Shown in pieces: positions 15,797 to 22,993 of a stretch of DNA of 64,000 nucleotides. Under the pieces are notes generated by a model. It was not told the DNA's origin and ran no database searches. It saw only the letters and a program-made list of their open reading frames with translations. The stretch is taken from assembly GCF_024714495.1 (NCBI RefSeq), contig NZ_JAMZMJ010000003.1, positions 248,001 through 312,000 of the forward strand, written 5' to 3'. The DNA is from Marinoscillum pacificum. GTDB taxonomy: Bacteria; Bacteroidota; Bacteroidia; Cytophagales; Cyclobacteriaceae. The translations under genes and the position numbers were made by a program. Numbering within the stretch: position 1 is the stretch's first letter; each line of letters opens with the position of its first letter.

Positions 15797-17206
15797 ATGA
15801 AAGTAGAACAATTATATACTGGATGTCTGGCAGAAGCCGCTTATTACATTGAATCGGATGGAGAAGTTGCGATCATCGATCCTTTGAGAGAGGTGGAGCC
15901 TTATATTCAGAAAGCTGAAGAAAATGGAGCAAAGATCAAGTATGTGTTGGAGACTCATTTCCATGCAGATTTTGTTTCAGGACATATAGATCTTGCGAAG
16001 AAAACTGGAGCCAGCATTGTTTACGGACCAACAGCTCAGCCCGGTTTTGAAGCCCATGTAGCCACAGATGGAGAGATCCTTCAATTGGGAAGAGTAAAAA
16101 TCAAAGTATTACACACCCCAGGACATACCATGGAATCTTCCACTTTCTTACTGGTGAATGAAGAAGGAGAGGAAGTAGCCATATTCACAGGTGATACTTT
16201 ATTCATTGGTGATGTAGGAAGACCAGATTTAGCAGTAAAAACGGATTTAACCAGAGAAGATTTAGCTGGATATTTGTTCGATTCATTACGAAATAAGATC
16301 ATGACCTTACCAGATGAAGTGATCGTCTATCCAGGTCATGGAGCTGGTTCTGCTTGTGGTAAGAACATGAGCAAAGAAACTACCGATACATTGGGTAATC
16401 AGAAAGAGTTCAATTATGCTTTACGTGCTGATATGAGTAAGGAAGAGTTCATCGGAGAAGTAACTAAAGGCCTGGTACAGCCTCCACAATATTTCCCAAA
16501 AAATGCGGTGATGAATAAGCAAGGATATGAGTCCATAGATGAGGTGCTACAAAGAGGAGTCATTGGCCTTGAACTAAAGGAATTTGAAGATGTAGTAGCA
16601 AGAGATAAAGCGCTTATTCTGGATACTCGTCCAAAAGAGGACTTTGTCAAAGGGTTTATTCCGGGATCATTGTGGGTTGGTATAGATGATAATTTTGCTC
16701 CTTGGGTGGGAGCCTTGATCAAAGATTTGAATCAGCCAATTGTGTTCTTGTCACTTCCTGGAAGAGAAGAAGAAGTAGTTACTCGATTGAGTAGGGTAGG
16801 ATATGATCACGCTCTAGGCTTCTTGGATGGAGGTATCGCCAGTTGGATTGGTGGAGGAAAAGAAGTTGCTACCGTTCAGGAAATCGGACCACACGATTTT
16901 ACCAATATCTACGACACAGAAGTGTTGGATGTATTGGATGTTCGTAAGGAAAGCGAGTTTGAATCTCAGCACATCAAAGGAGCGAAGAATTTCCCATTAG
17001 ACTTCATCTATGATAATCTGGATCAACTGGACAAAGACGGAGAATACTACGTGCATTGCCAGGGAGGTTATCGATCAGTCATTGCAACATCTATTTTATT
17101 AGCTGCAGGCTTCAAAGAAGTCATCAATATTCAAGGTGGATTTAATGAAATCAAGAAATCCTGCATCAAGGTGACGGCCTATCATGCGCCGGAAACCATG
17201 CTGTAG
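15797..17206 (+). CDS. MBL-fold persulfide dioxygenase-like protein fused to two rhodanese domains (copy 2)
   Basis: The start at 15797 gives MKVEQLYTGCL..., collinear with copy 1 and also 469 residues; the in-frame start at 15701 would add 32 residues that overlap the promoter, so I reject it. The MBL motif THFHADFVSGH, the HTPGH histidine and the TGDTLF aspartate are all present. Rhodanese 1 lacks its cysteine (SLPGREEE), while rhodanese 2 keeps it in HCQGGYRS. It should oxidise persulfides like copy 1. The two copies differ along most of the sequence, so the duplication is old. Its operator E is weaker than that of copy 1, which suggests a different induction threshold. Confidence 0.9.
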   Translation: MKVEQLYTGCLAEAAYYIESDGEVAIIDPLREVEPYIQKAEENGAKIKYVLETHFHADFVSGHIDLAKKTGASIVYGPTAQPGFEAHVATDGEILQLGRVKIKVLHTPGHTMESSTFLLVNEEGEEVAIFTGDTLFIGDVGRPDLAVKTDLTREDLAGYLFDSLRNKIMTLPDEVIVYPGHGAGSACGKNMSKETTDTLGNQKEFNYALRADMSKEEFIGEVTKGLVQPPQYFPKNAVMNKQGYESIDEVLQRGVIGLELKEFEDVVARDKALILDTRPKEDFVKGFIPGSLWVGIDDNFAPWVGALIKDLNQPIVFLSLPGREEEVVTRLSRVGYDHALGFLDGGIASWIGGGKEVATVQEIGPHDFTNIYDTEVLDVLDVRKESEFESQHIKGAKNFPLDFIYDNLDQLDKDGEYYVHCQGGYRSVIATSILLAAGFKEVINIQGGFNEIKKSCIKVTAYHAPETML

Positions 17207-17244
17207 GTAATAGGTTGGTTAGCTTTAGACCGATTGTCGGTTCG

Positions 17245-17276
17245 GGAGGTTGGTTTGTGGTGAGCCAACCTCCTTT
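17245..17276 (+). terminator. Rho-independent terminator after MBL-rhodanese copy 2
   Basis: GGAGGTTGG (17245-17253) pairs with CCAACCTCC (17265-17273) around an 11-nt loop, followed by a short T-rich tract (TTTGTTTT). Confidence 0.85.
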
Positions 17277-17301
17277 GTTTTATGAGTTAAAATCATAGTA
17301 C

Positions 17302-17331
17302 TTTGAAATGCAAAGTAAATTCGTATCTTTG
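17302..17331 (+). promoter_or_regulatory. Bacteroidota-type promoter
   Basis: TTTG (17302-17305) and TATCTTTG (17324-17331) fit the TTTG ... TAnnTTTG consensus with 18 bp between them. The start codon of the small membrane protein lies 20 bp downstream. There is no GTAAC box. Confidence 0.65.
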
Positions 17332-17351
17332 TTTTATTAAATGATAAGAAT

Positions 17352-17648
17352 ATGATAATGACTTTTCAAAACAAGCGAATATTAGGAATAGGATTGGCCA
17401 TCGTATTGTTGCTGATGATTCCTCTGGTTGCTATGCAGTTTTCAGATGAAGTGGCCTGGTCAGCATTCGACTTTCTACTCATGGGAGGTTTATTAACGGC
17501 CGTTGGTCTTGCTGTAGAAATTTCTCTCCGTATTCTAAAAACATCTACTCAAAGACTGATAGCCATCGCTGTAGTGTTTATTCTGTTTTTAGTCGTTTGG
17601 ATAGAGCTGGCAGTTGGTGTTTTTGGTACTCCATTTGCAGGCAGCTGA
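17352..17648 (+). CDS. Small membrane protein, 98 aa, three predicted TM helices
   Basis: Hydrophobic segments occur at about residues 9-28, 37-57 and 66-90, joined by short polar loops. I do not recognise a characterised family; similar three-helix proteins of about 100 residues are common in Bacteroidota. It has its own promoter between the terminator of the MBL gene and operator box F, so it seems to be a monocistronic insertion within the sulfur island. The start ATG ATA ATG has an alternative ATG two codons later. No function can be assigned. Confidence 0.65.
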   Translation: MIMTFQNKRILGIGLAIVLLLMIPLVAMQFSDEVAWSAFDFLLMGGLLTAVGLAVEISLRILKTSTQRLIAIAVVFILFLVVWIELAVGVFGTPFAGS

Positions 17649-17663
17649 TTTAAGATGGTCTGT

Positions 17664-17707
17664 GTAACTATTGTTACGCACCAAACCTGTGCAATTGCGT
17701 TTCTTTG
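17664..17707 (+). promoter_or_regulatory. Promoter with GTAAC-N4-GTTAC box and -7 element (site F)
   Basis: GTAACTATTGTTAC (17664-17677) has both half-sites intact. TTTCTTTG (17700-17707; 7/8 to TAnnTTTG) starts 29.5 bp from the box centre. It drives the two-rhodanese operon. Confidence 0.7.
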
Positions 17708-17748
17708 ATTAATTGAATTTGTAAAACAATCATTTAAAGAAATATAAC

Positions 17749-18081
17749 ATGTTTGGTCTATTTAAATCTAAGCCTAAGGCCTATCAAAGTGTGAATGTGG
17801 ATGAATTTAAATCCTTGAAAAAGCAGCCAAAAACGGTTGTTTTGGATGTGAGAACTCCACAGGAAAAAGCGGAAGGAGCTGTGCCTGGTGCTCAACAGAT
17901 GAATTTTTTCAATCCAAACTTCAAGTCACAAATTGCTAAATTAGATAAGTCCAAGACTTATTTGGTGTACTGCAGAAGTGGTAATAGAAGTAAGAAAGCG
18001 TGTGCTACTATGGGAAGTATGGGCTTTGAAAAGATCTATAACTTGTCTGGTGGTATCATCGCATGGAACCTTGAAAACTAA
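17749..18081 (+). CDS. Cytoplasmic single-domain rhodanese
   Basis: This 110-residue protein is one rhodanese domain: the 'VVLDVRTPQEKAEGAVPGA' strand-helix, then the active-site loop C75-RSGNRS and the closing 'IYNLSGGIIAWN'. A six-residue loop starting with Cys and ending Arg-Ser is typical for sulfane-sulfur transferases. There is no signal peptide, so it acts in the cytoplasm, possibly passing sulfur to or from the persulfide dioxygenases. It is the first gene after operator box F, and the exported rhodanese follows 13 bp later. The pair gives one enzyme on each side of the inner membrane. Confidence 0.92.
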   Translation: MFGLFKSKPKAYQSVNVDEFKSLKKQPKTVVLDVRTPQEKAEGAVPGAQQMNFFNPNFKSQIAKLDKSKTYLVYCRSGNRSKKACATMGSMGFEKIYNLSGGIIAWNLEN

Positions 18082-18094
18082 ACTAGAGAAGCTG

Positions 18095-18487
18095 ATGAAA
18101 CTATTGAAATTTGCCTGGATAGCGGTTATTGCAGTGGCTTGTTCTTCTACCTCAACCGAGGCACAGGATTATTCTCGAATAGATAATGCTAAACTTGAAG
18201 AATTACTTAAGGATCCCGAGTTGCAGCTCGTAGACGTACGAACTCCAGAGGAGGTAAAAGCCGGATACATAGCTGGTGCAGCGCATATTGATATCTATGA
18301 TCCTCAATTCATTGATAAGGTTAGTAAACTAGTTAAAACCAAGCCGGTTGCAGTATACTGTGCTGTGGGAGGTAGAAGTGCTAATGCTGGTAGAAAACTT
18401 CAGGAACTAGGCTTTACGCAGGTATATGATTTGGCGGAAGGCTATAGAGGATGGGTAAGAGCAGGTAAACCAATTAAAAAAGACTAG
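18095..18487 (+). CDS. Periplasmic rhodanese (probable lipoprotein)
   Basis: I choose the ATG at 18095; the longer frame from 17978 would overlap the preceding gene by over 100 bp. The N-terminus MKLLKFAWIAVIAVACSS is a signal peptide with a probable lipobox at C16. The mature protein is a single rhodanese domain with 'LQLVDVRTPEEVKAGYIAGA' (key part LVDVRTPEE), catalytic C89 in CAVGGRS and 'VYDLAEGYRGW'. It would bind sulfane sulfur in the periplasm, perhaps exchanging with the exported DsrE protein. It is co-transcribed with the cytoplasmic rhodanese, and the next gene begins 3 bp later. Confidence 0.9.
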   Translation: MKLLKFAWIAVIAVACSSTSTEAQDYSRIDNAKLEELLKDPELQLVDVRTPEEVKAGYIAGAAHIDIYDPQFIDKVSKLVKTKPVAVYCAVGGRSANAGRKLQELGFTQVYDLAEGYRGWVRAGKPIKKD

Positions 18488-18489
18488 TG

Positions 18490-18729
18490 ATGACGAGTAA
18501 AACAGAAACTACAGCAGATTCTAAGAAATTGGTTTTTGCTTTTATGTTCGCCATGACTTTGGGTTTGGCACCTTTCGTTCCTGAACCTCATATCTGGGGA
18601 AAAATCAAATGGGTGATGGGAGGAGCTGTAGGCATGCAGCCTATGGACTGGTTTGATTTGGTCCTTCATGGCGCACCCTGGGTAAACTTGATTATTCAAT
18701 TAGTGCTATATATTAAGAGGCGTTTTTAA
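18490..18729 (+). CDS. Small two-TM membrane protein, 79 aa
   Basis: The ATG at 18490 is preferred, although a GTG at 18487 is in frame. The middle region 'FVPEPHIWGKIKWVMGGAVGMQPMDWFDLVLHGAPW' (key parts PEPHIWGK, GMQPMDWFD, HGAPW) is strongly patterned and recurs in short proteins often labelled 'RND transporter' in Bacteroidota and proteobacteria. That label is not justified by the sequence, which has only two hydrophobic stretches (~14-28 and ~58-74). It ends the box-F operon after two rhodaneses, so a membrane role linked to sulfur or metal stress is possible. Its last codons form the left arm of the terminator. Confidence 0.75.
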   Translation: MTSKTETTADSKKLVFAFMFAMTLGLAPFVPEPHIWGKIKWVMGGAVGMQPMDWFDLVLHGAPWVNLIIQLVLYIKRRF

Positions 18730-18742
18730 AACGCCTTTTTTA
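18718..18742 (+). terminator. Rho-independent terminator overlapping a stop codon
   Basis: AGGCGTTTT (18718-18726) pairs with AAAACGCCT (18728-18736), followed by a T-run. The TAA stop (18727-18729) sits in the loop. Confidence 0.92.
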
Positions 18743-18828
18743 TTGTTCTATTGAACCTTGATGTATAAATTAACTAACTTAATTTAATACATTTATACTT
18801 AATGTTGAGAGTTTAGGATTTTAATATT

Positions 18829-19206
18829 CTACAGCGAAAGACTCACATAACATTTTTCAAAAACGGCTTTTTTCGAGTTGTCTCCTACAATCCACTTCGT
18901 GCCATCTGGATCTACAATGCCGATTGAACTATCCAATACTTCACAATTACCCTGGAAGCTGGCGATTGATCTGAACCGGCTCATTCGTTTGTTTATAGCT
19001 TCCAATTCTAGTTTGTCAGAGATCTGAAGATGCAGAGTCTGCTCATCCTGCTCCACTTCATGTGATTCTTTGATTTCTAATTGGAAATCATCGAGGTGAA
19101 ATTGGATATAAAATGGGGTGATTACCTGAGGCATTTTATTGAATAGTGACCTATAAAAGACCAGGCTATTGCTGAGGTTAGTGCTGTTTATTTGGTGTAG
19201 AGTCAT
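18829..19206 (-). CDS. VOC-family protein resembling ArsI/CadI
   Basis: The 125 residues form a single vicinal-oxygen-chelate domain. The opening 'SLVFYRSLFNKMPQVITPFYIQFHLDDFQLEI' (key parts LVFYRSLF, FHLDDFQLEI) matches the ArsI/CadI subgroup pattern FY..LFG..P.......FA....PL.L, and 'GIVDPDGTKWIVG' is the usual penultimate strand. Unlike ArsI C-As lyases, the vicinal cysteine pair before the end is absent; only two isolated cysteines (NCEV, KCYV) remain. It is therefore probably not an organoarsenical lyase. It lies alone on the minus strand between the sulfur island and the TolB/AraC regulator. Confidence 0.65.
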   Translation of the reverse strand: MTLHQINSTNLSNSLVFYRSLFNKMPQVITPFYIQFHLDDFQLEIKESHEVEQDEQTLHLQISDKLELEAINKRMSRFRSIASFQGNCEVLDSSIGIVDPDGTKWIVGDNSKKAVFEKCYVSLSL

Positions 19207-19376
19207 GGCGAATGATATTCTATAGTAGGATTACGCTACATTGTATTTTATGTTGTACTATTTTCAGAATATTTTTTGTTTTGAGGGAGTGCAAAGTTCT
19301 TGATGCCATAGATTCTTTGTTTTTTAAAGAGTGAAATGTTGTGGAATCCTTGGCAAGAAGGAAGTCTGGAGTTTTA

Positions 19377-21227
19377 ATGTTGGATTACGCACCGGAAAAC
19401 AATAGTTTTAGCTTTCAATCAACCGAATTAGTTCTGAAACCGCCGATTACCTCCATAGTAGTTCTTCCTTTTGTAAACCGTAGTGCAGATGCTGCCAATG
19501 AATACTTCTGCGATGGGATGACCGAAGAGATCATTACCGCTTTGGCCAAAGTGGATCAATTGAAGGTGATTTCCCGAACGTCAAGTTTTGTTTTCAAAGG
19601 GCAGAATCTCCCTATTTCAGAAATCGCTGCTCAATTGAAGGTAGACGTGGTTTTGGAAGGTAGTGTGCGCATAGGTGGAGATACCCTTCGTGTTTCAGCA
19701 CAGCTGATCAATGTTGCCGATGATACTCATTTCTGGTCAGAATCGTGGGATCGAAAGATGGACAACTTGTTTGCCGTTCAGGATGAAATCAGCGTGTTGA
19801 TTGCCGAGAAACTAAGAGAACATGTTGGTCACATGGACATTTCGGATCACCTGGTTCAAAGCCCTACTCATAACCTGGCAGCTTATGAGCATTATTTGAA
19901 AGGGCGATTTCACTTGAATAAATGGAACCCGGCTGATATCAATATCGCCATTGATCAGTTTGAATTGGCTATTAAGCAAGATGAAGAACTGATCGAAGCA
20001 CTATTAGGTCTTGCCGATGCTTACAGCTTTTTGGCTGTTGCTGGATTTGCGCCAAGAGAGGCTTCCTGGATGAAATCTATGGAGGCAGTTGGTAAGGCGA
20101 AGAGTTTAGATCCGGATCACGCCGGTCTCAATTACATGCTGGCCAATCAAGCTTTTTTCACTGAAGCTGATTATGCTCAGGCAATGATATATGCATTGAA
20201 ATCGGTGAAACATCGTCCTAACTATCCGGAGGCGCAGCAATACTTGTCGTTCCTTTTTGGGATAAAAGGGGAGATGGAGAAGTCGAAAGAGCATTTGTTG
20301 TTTGCCAAGTCCATCGATCCATTGAATCCTGAAACCCGCTTTTATGAAGCGTATTATCTGTATCGAATGAGAGAGTTTCATCAGTCAACGGTGATATTGA
20401 AAGATCTGCTTGCTCAAAATGATAAGAACCTGCCGGCCATGTTTGTCTATATCTACATTCTGATAAAGACAGGAAGATTGAAAGAGGCTAGCGAACAATT
20501 AGCAGCTACTTCTGATACACTAATGGCTCCTGATGAGCGATTGGGTATGGCATGTTTGATTTCTGTGCTTTCTGGTGAAATGAATGCAGACGATTTCCAG
20601 AAATTGGAAGCATATGGTGATGATCCATCAGCGCATCGGGCACATTCTTATTTGTTTATGGTGTGTGTAGCCAAAAAGGATTTTGATGCAGCCTTTGCGG
20701 TATTGGATAAGATCTTTACAGCCAAGTCATCTGTATTGTTACTGACTTTTACTGATCCATTGGCGGATGATATTCAATCGGATGAACGATTTGAAGATTA
20801 TCATCAACGTATTTATGCACTTGAATCACTTCCTCAAGAACCAATTAAGAAATCGACTGCTGGACCAACCGAACAGGAAGGAAAACAATTATTGGAAAAA
20901 CTGAAAACCTTCATCAATGAAGAGAAACCTTATTTGAATCCTTCATTGACACTTAGGTCTCTGGCAGAGCAAAATGAGATGCATCCCAATCAATTGTCCT
21001 GGCTAATCAATGAATATATAGGCCAGAATTACAATGAATACATCAACACTCAACGCGTAGAACATTTCAAGCAATTGGTTGTGGATCCGGCCAACGCCCA
21101 TATTTCCCTGGTGGGTTTGGGTTTTGAAAGTGGGTTTAACTCCAAGACTGTTTTCAATACCGCATTTAAGAAAATCACGGGCATGACGCCCAAAGCCTAC
21201 CAGAAAAGTCAGTCGCAGGAAGAGTAA
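19377..21227 (+). CDS. One-component regulator: TolB-like N-domain, TPR array and AraC-type DNA-binding domain
   Basis: The ATG at 19377, with GGAG eight bases upstream, is preferred; a GTG at 19341 is in frame. Residues ~20-140 are the TolB_N-like domain seen in adenylate-cyclase-associated proteins ('IVVLPFVNRSADAANEYFCDGMTEEI', key part FCDGMTEEI, then 'LEGSVRIGGDTLRVSAQLI'). Residues ~150-450 are TPR repeats. Residues ~505-612 are an AraC HTH pair ending 'SLVGLGFESGFNSKTVFNTAFKKITGMTPKAY' (key part FKKITGMTP). There is no membrane segment, so it is cytoplasmic. Its layout resembles other Bacteroidota TPR-AraC regulators. It probably controls the MDR-DUF4386-amidohydrolase genes 100 bp downstream. 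Confidence 0.88.
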   Translation: MLDYAPENNSFSFQSTELVLKPPITSIVVLPFVNRSADAANEYFCDGMTEEIITALAKVDQLKVISRTSSFVFKGQNLPISEIAAQLKVDVVLEGSVRIGGDTLRVSAQLINVADDTHFWSESWDRKMDNLFAVQDEISVLIAEKLREHVGHMDISDHLVQSPTHNLAAYEHYLKGRFHLNKWNPADINIAIDQFELAIKQDEELIEALLGLADAYSFLAVAGFAPREASWMKSMEAVGKAKSLDPDHAGLNYMLANQAFFTEADYAQAMIYALKSVKHRPNYPEAQQYLSFLFGIKGEMEKSKEHLLFAKSIDPLNPETRFYEAYYLYRMREFHQSTVILKDLLAQNDKNLPAMFVYIYILIKTGRLKEASEQLAATSDTLMAPDERLGMACLISVLSGEMNADDFQKLEAYGDDPSAHRAHSYLFMVCVAKKDFDAAFAVLDKIFTAKSSVLLLTFTDPLADDIQSDERFEDYHQRIYALESLPQEPIKKSTAGPTEQEGKQLLEKLKTFINEEKPYLNPSLTLRSLAEQNEMHPNQLSWLINEYIGQNYNEYINTQRVEHFKQLVVDPANAHISLVGLGFESGFNSKTVFNTAFKKITGMTPKAYQKSQSQEE

Positions 21228-21326
21228 TAAGTTCGGATTTATAATTCCGAACTTCTCCGTTGACATTCCGAACATTCACATTCTTGCTTTTCATTCCCTT
21301 TGTCATGAATCTAAAATCAAAAACTC

Positions 21327-22316
21327 ATGACTACTCAGACAATGAAAGCAATTACCGCAACAGGATACGGATCTCCTGAAGTATTTCAATTCACAGAAGT
21401 GGCAAGACCAGAACCAAAAGCAGATCAAATTTTGGTGAAAGTGGTGGTGTCCTCCGCCACCACGGCAGATACCATGATGCGAACAGGAAAGCCGTACATC
21501 GGTCGTTTATTCACCGGGATTAGCAAACCGAAATTCCCAATACCAGGTACTGGTTTTGCTGGAGTAGTGGAAGCAGTAGGTGCTGACGTGACTACCTTCC
21601 AGGTGGGAGATCGCGTATTCGGAGAATCCAAATTAGGATTTAGTGCCAATGCCGAGTTCGTTGCTATTCCTGAATCTGGTGTGGTTTTAAAAATGCCGGA
21701 TAACATGGAGTTTACAGAGGCTGCTAGTTTTGCTGATGGTCATCTTACTTCTTACCATTTCTTGCATGAGATTGCCAAAGTAAGCCCAGGCCAAAAGGTA
21801 TTGATCAATGGCGCTTCGGGTGCTTTAGGTGTTTCGGCTATTCAACTGGCGAAGTACTTTGGAGCAGAGGTAACTGCTGTTTGTAGTCAAAAGAATAGTG
21901 GGTTGGTGAAGTCGCTTGGAGCAGATTATGTCATCGATTACCAGGTGAATGATTTTACTATAGCTGATAAGCAATATGACTTCATTTATGATACCATAGG
22001 GAAGAGTTCTTTTAAAGCATGTCAGTCAGTATTGACTCCTACAGGTACTTATCTTTCACCAGTTTTGGGTTTTGGTTTATTGCTGGATATGCTCAAGTCT
22101 TCATTCGGAAAAGGACAGAAAGCCAGGTTTGAAGCAACCGGAGCTAATACGTCTGAAGTTCTGCTTCCTATGCTCCAGGATGTGTTGGAGATATTCAGAG
22201 AAGGACGCTTGAAGACTGTAATCGACCGTCAGTTTCCTTTAGAAAAATTGGCTGATGCGCACCGTTACATCGATACGGGTCGCAAAAAAGGAAATGTAAT
22301 CATCGTTCACGCCTAA
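21327..22316 (+). CDS. Zinc-free medium-chain dehydrogenase/reductase (quinone oxidoreductase-like)
   Basis: The 329 residues include a GroES-like domain (~1-125 with 'GTGFAGVVEAVGADVTTFQVGDRVFG', key part FQVGDRVFG) and a Rossmann domain carrying the NADPH motif 'NGASGALGVSAIQLAKYFGAEVTAV' (key part GASGALG). The catalytic-zinc Cys/His ligands of alcohol dehydrogenases are absent, as in QOR/zeta-crystallin-type reductases that reduce enones or quinones. It starts 100 bp after the AraC regulator and 10 bp before a DUF4386 gene. The substrate is unknown. Confidence 0.9.
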   Translation: MTTQTMKAITATGYGSPEVFQFTEVARPEPKADQILVKVVVSSATTADTMMRTGKPYIGRLFTGISKPKFPIPGTGFAGVVEAVGADVTTFQVGDRVFGESKLGFSANAEFVAIPESGVVLKMPDNMEFTEAASFADGHLTSYHFLHEIAKVSPGQKVLINGASGALGVSAIQLAKYFGAEVTAVCSQKNSGLVKSLGADYVIDYQVNDFTIADKQYDFIYDTIGKSSFKACQSVLTPTGTYLSPVLGFGLLLDMLKSSFGKGQKARFEATGANTSEVLLPMLQDVLEIFREGRLKTVIDRQFPLEKLADAHRYIDTGRKKGNVIIVHA

Positions 22317-22326
22317 ACTTACGATC

Positions 22327-22989
22327 ATGACCTTAACCAATAGAAAATATGCAATCATAGCCGGTGCTGCTTTGATGCTCATGGCAGTCGCCGCGGGATA
22401 TGCTTACGCGTTTGTTTACAGCAGCCTGATTATTGCAGATGACACTCAGCAGACTATCACCAACCTTCAGCAGGAAACAGGTATGTTCCGAAATGGGATC
22501 ATTGCCTGGGGCTGGATTTTCCTTCTTGATATCATAGTAGCCTGGTCTTGTTATAAGTTTTTTCAGGATACGAACAAAGGCCTATCGATGATGACGGCTA
22601 TTGCCAGAACTGTTTACACCATATTTCTAGGAGTCGGAATCCTGCAATTGGTGAAAGTGATGGTGCTTTTACCGGCTAGTGATCCACAGGAAATCATGTT
22701 TGCGCTTCGCTCTTTTGAGGTGATCTGGTCTTTGGGTTTAATTATATTCGGTGTGCATCTCATCGGACTAGGGAAGCTGGTATTGACAGCCGATTTTATT
22801 GCGAATATCTTCGGATGGTTGCTTTTATTTTCAGGATTTTGCTATTTGGGAATCCATTCTGCCAAAGCAGTATTGCCATCCATGGAGGAGGGAATCGCCA
22901 AATTGGAAATGATTTTAAGCTTACCCATGGCAATTGGTGAATTAGGATTCGGAGTATGGCTTCTGATTAAAGGGGGAAAGAACAACTAA
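22327..22989 (+). CDS. DUF4386 family membrane protein
   Basis: The 220 residues span six hydrophobic segments. Features typical of DUF4386 are the opening 'RKYAIIAGAALMLMAVAAGYAYAFVYSS' (key part AIIAGAALM), the conserved 'NGIIAWGWIFLLDIIVAWSCYKFF' (key part LLDIIVAW) and the late 'GLGKLVLTADFIANIFGWLL' (key part LIGLGKLV). The biochemical role of the family is unknown; members are often found beside TPR or AraC regulators and oxidoreductases in Bacteroidota. It is co-transcribed with the flanking oxidoreductase (10-bp gap) and amidohydrolase (4-bp gap). Confidence 0.85.
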   Translation: MTLTNRKYAIIAGAALMLMAVAAGYAYAFVYSSLIIADDTQQTITNLQQETGMFRNGIIAWGWIFLLDIIVAWSCYKFFQDTNKGLSMMTAIARTVYTIFLGVGILQLVKVMVLLPASDPQEIMFALRSFEVIWSLGLIIFGVHLIGLGKLVLTADFIANIFGWLLLFSGFCYLGIHSAKAVLPSMEEGIAKLEMILSLPMAIGELGFGVWLLIKGGKNN

Positions 22990-22993
22990 CAAC

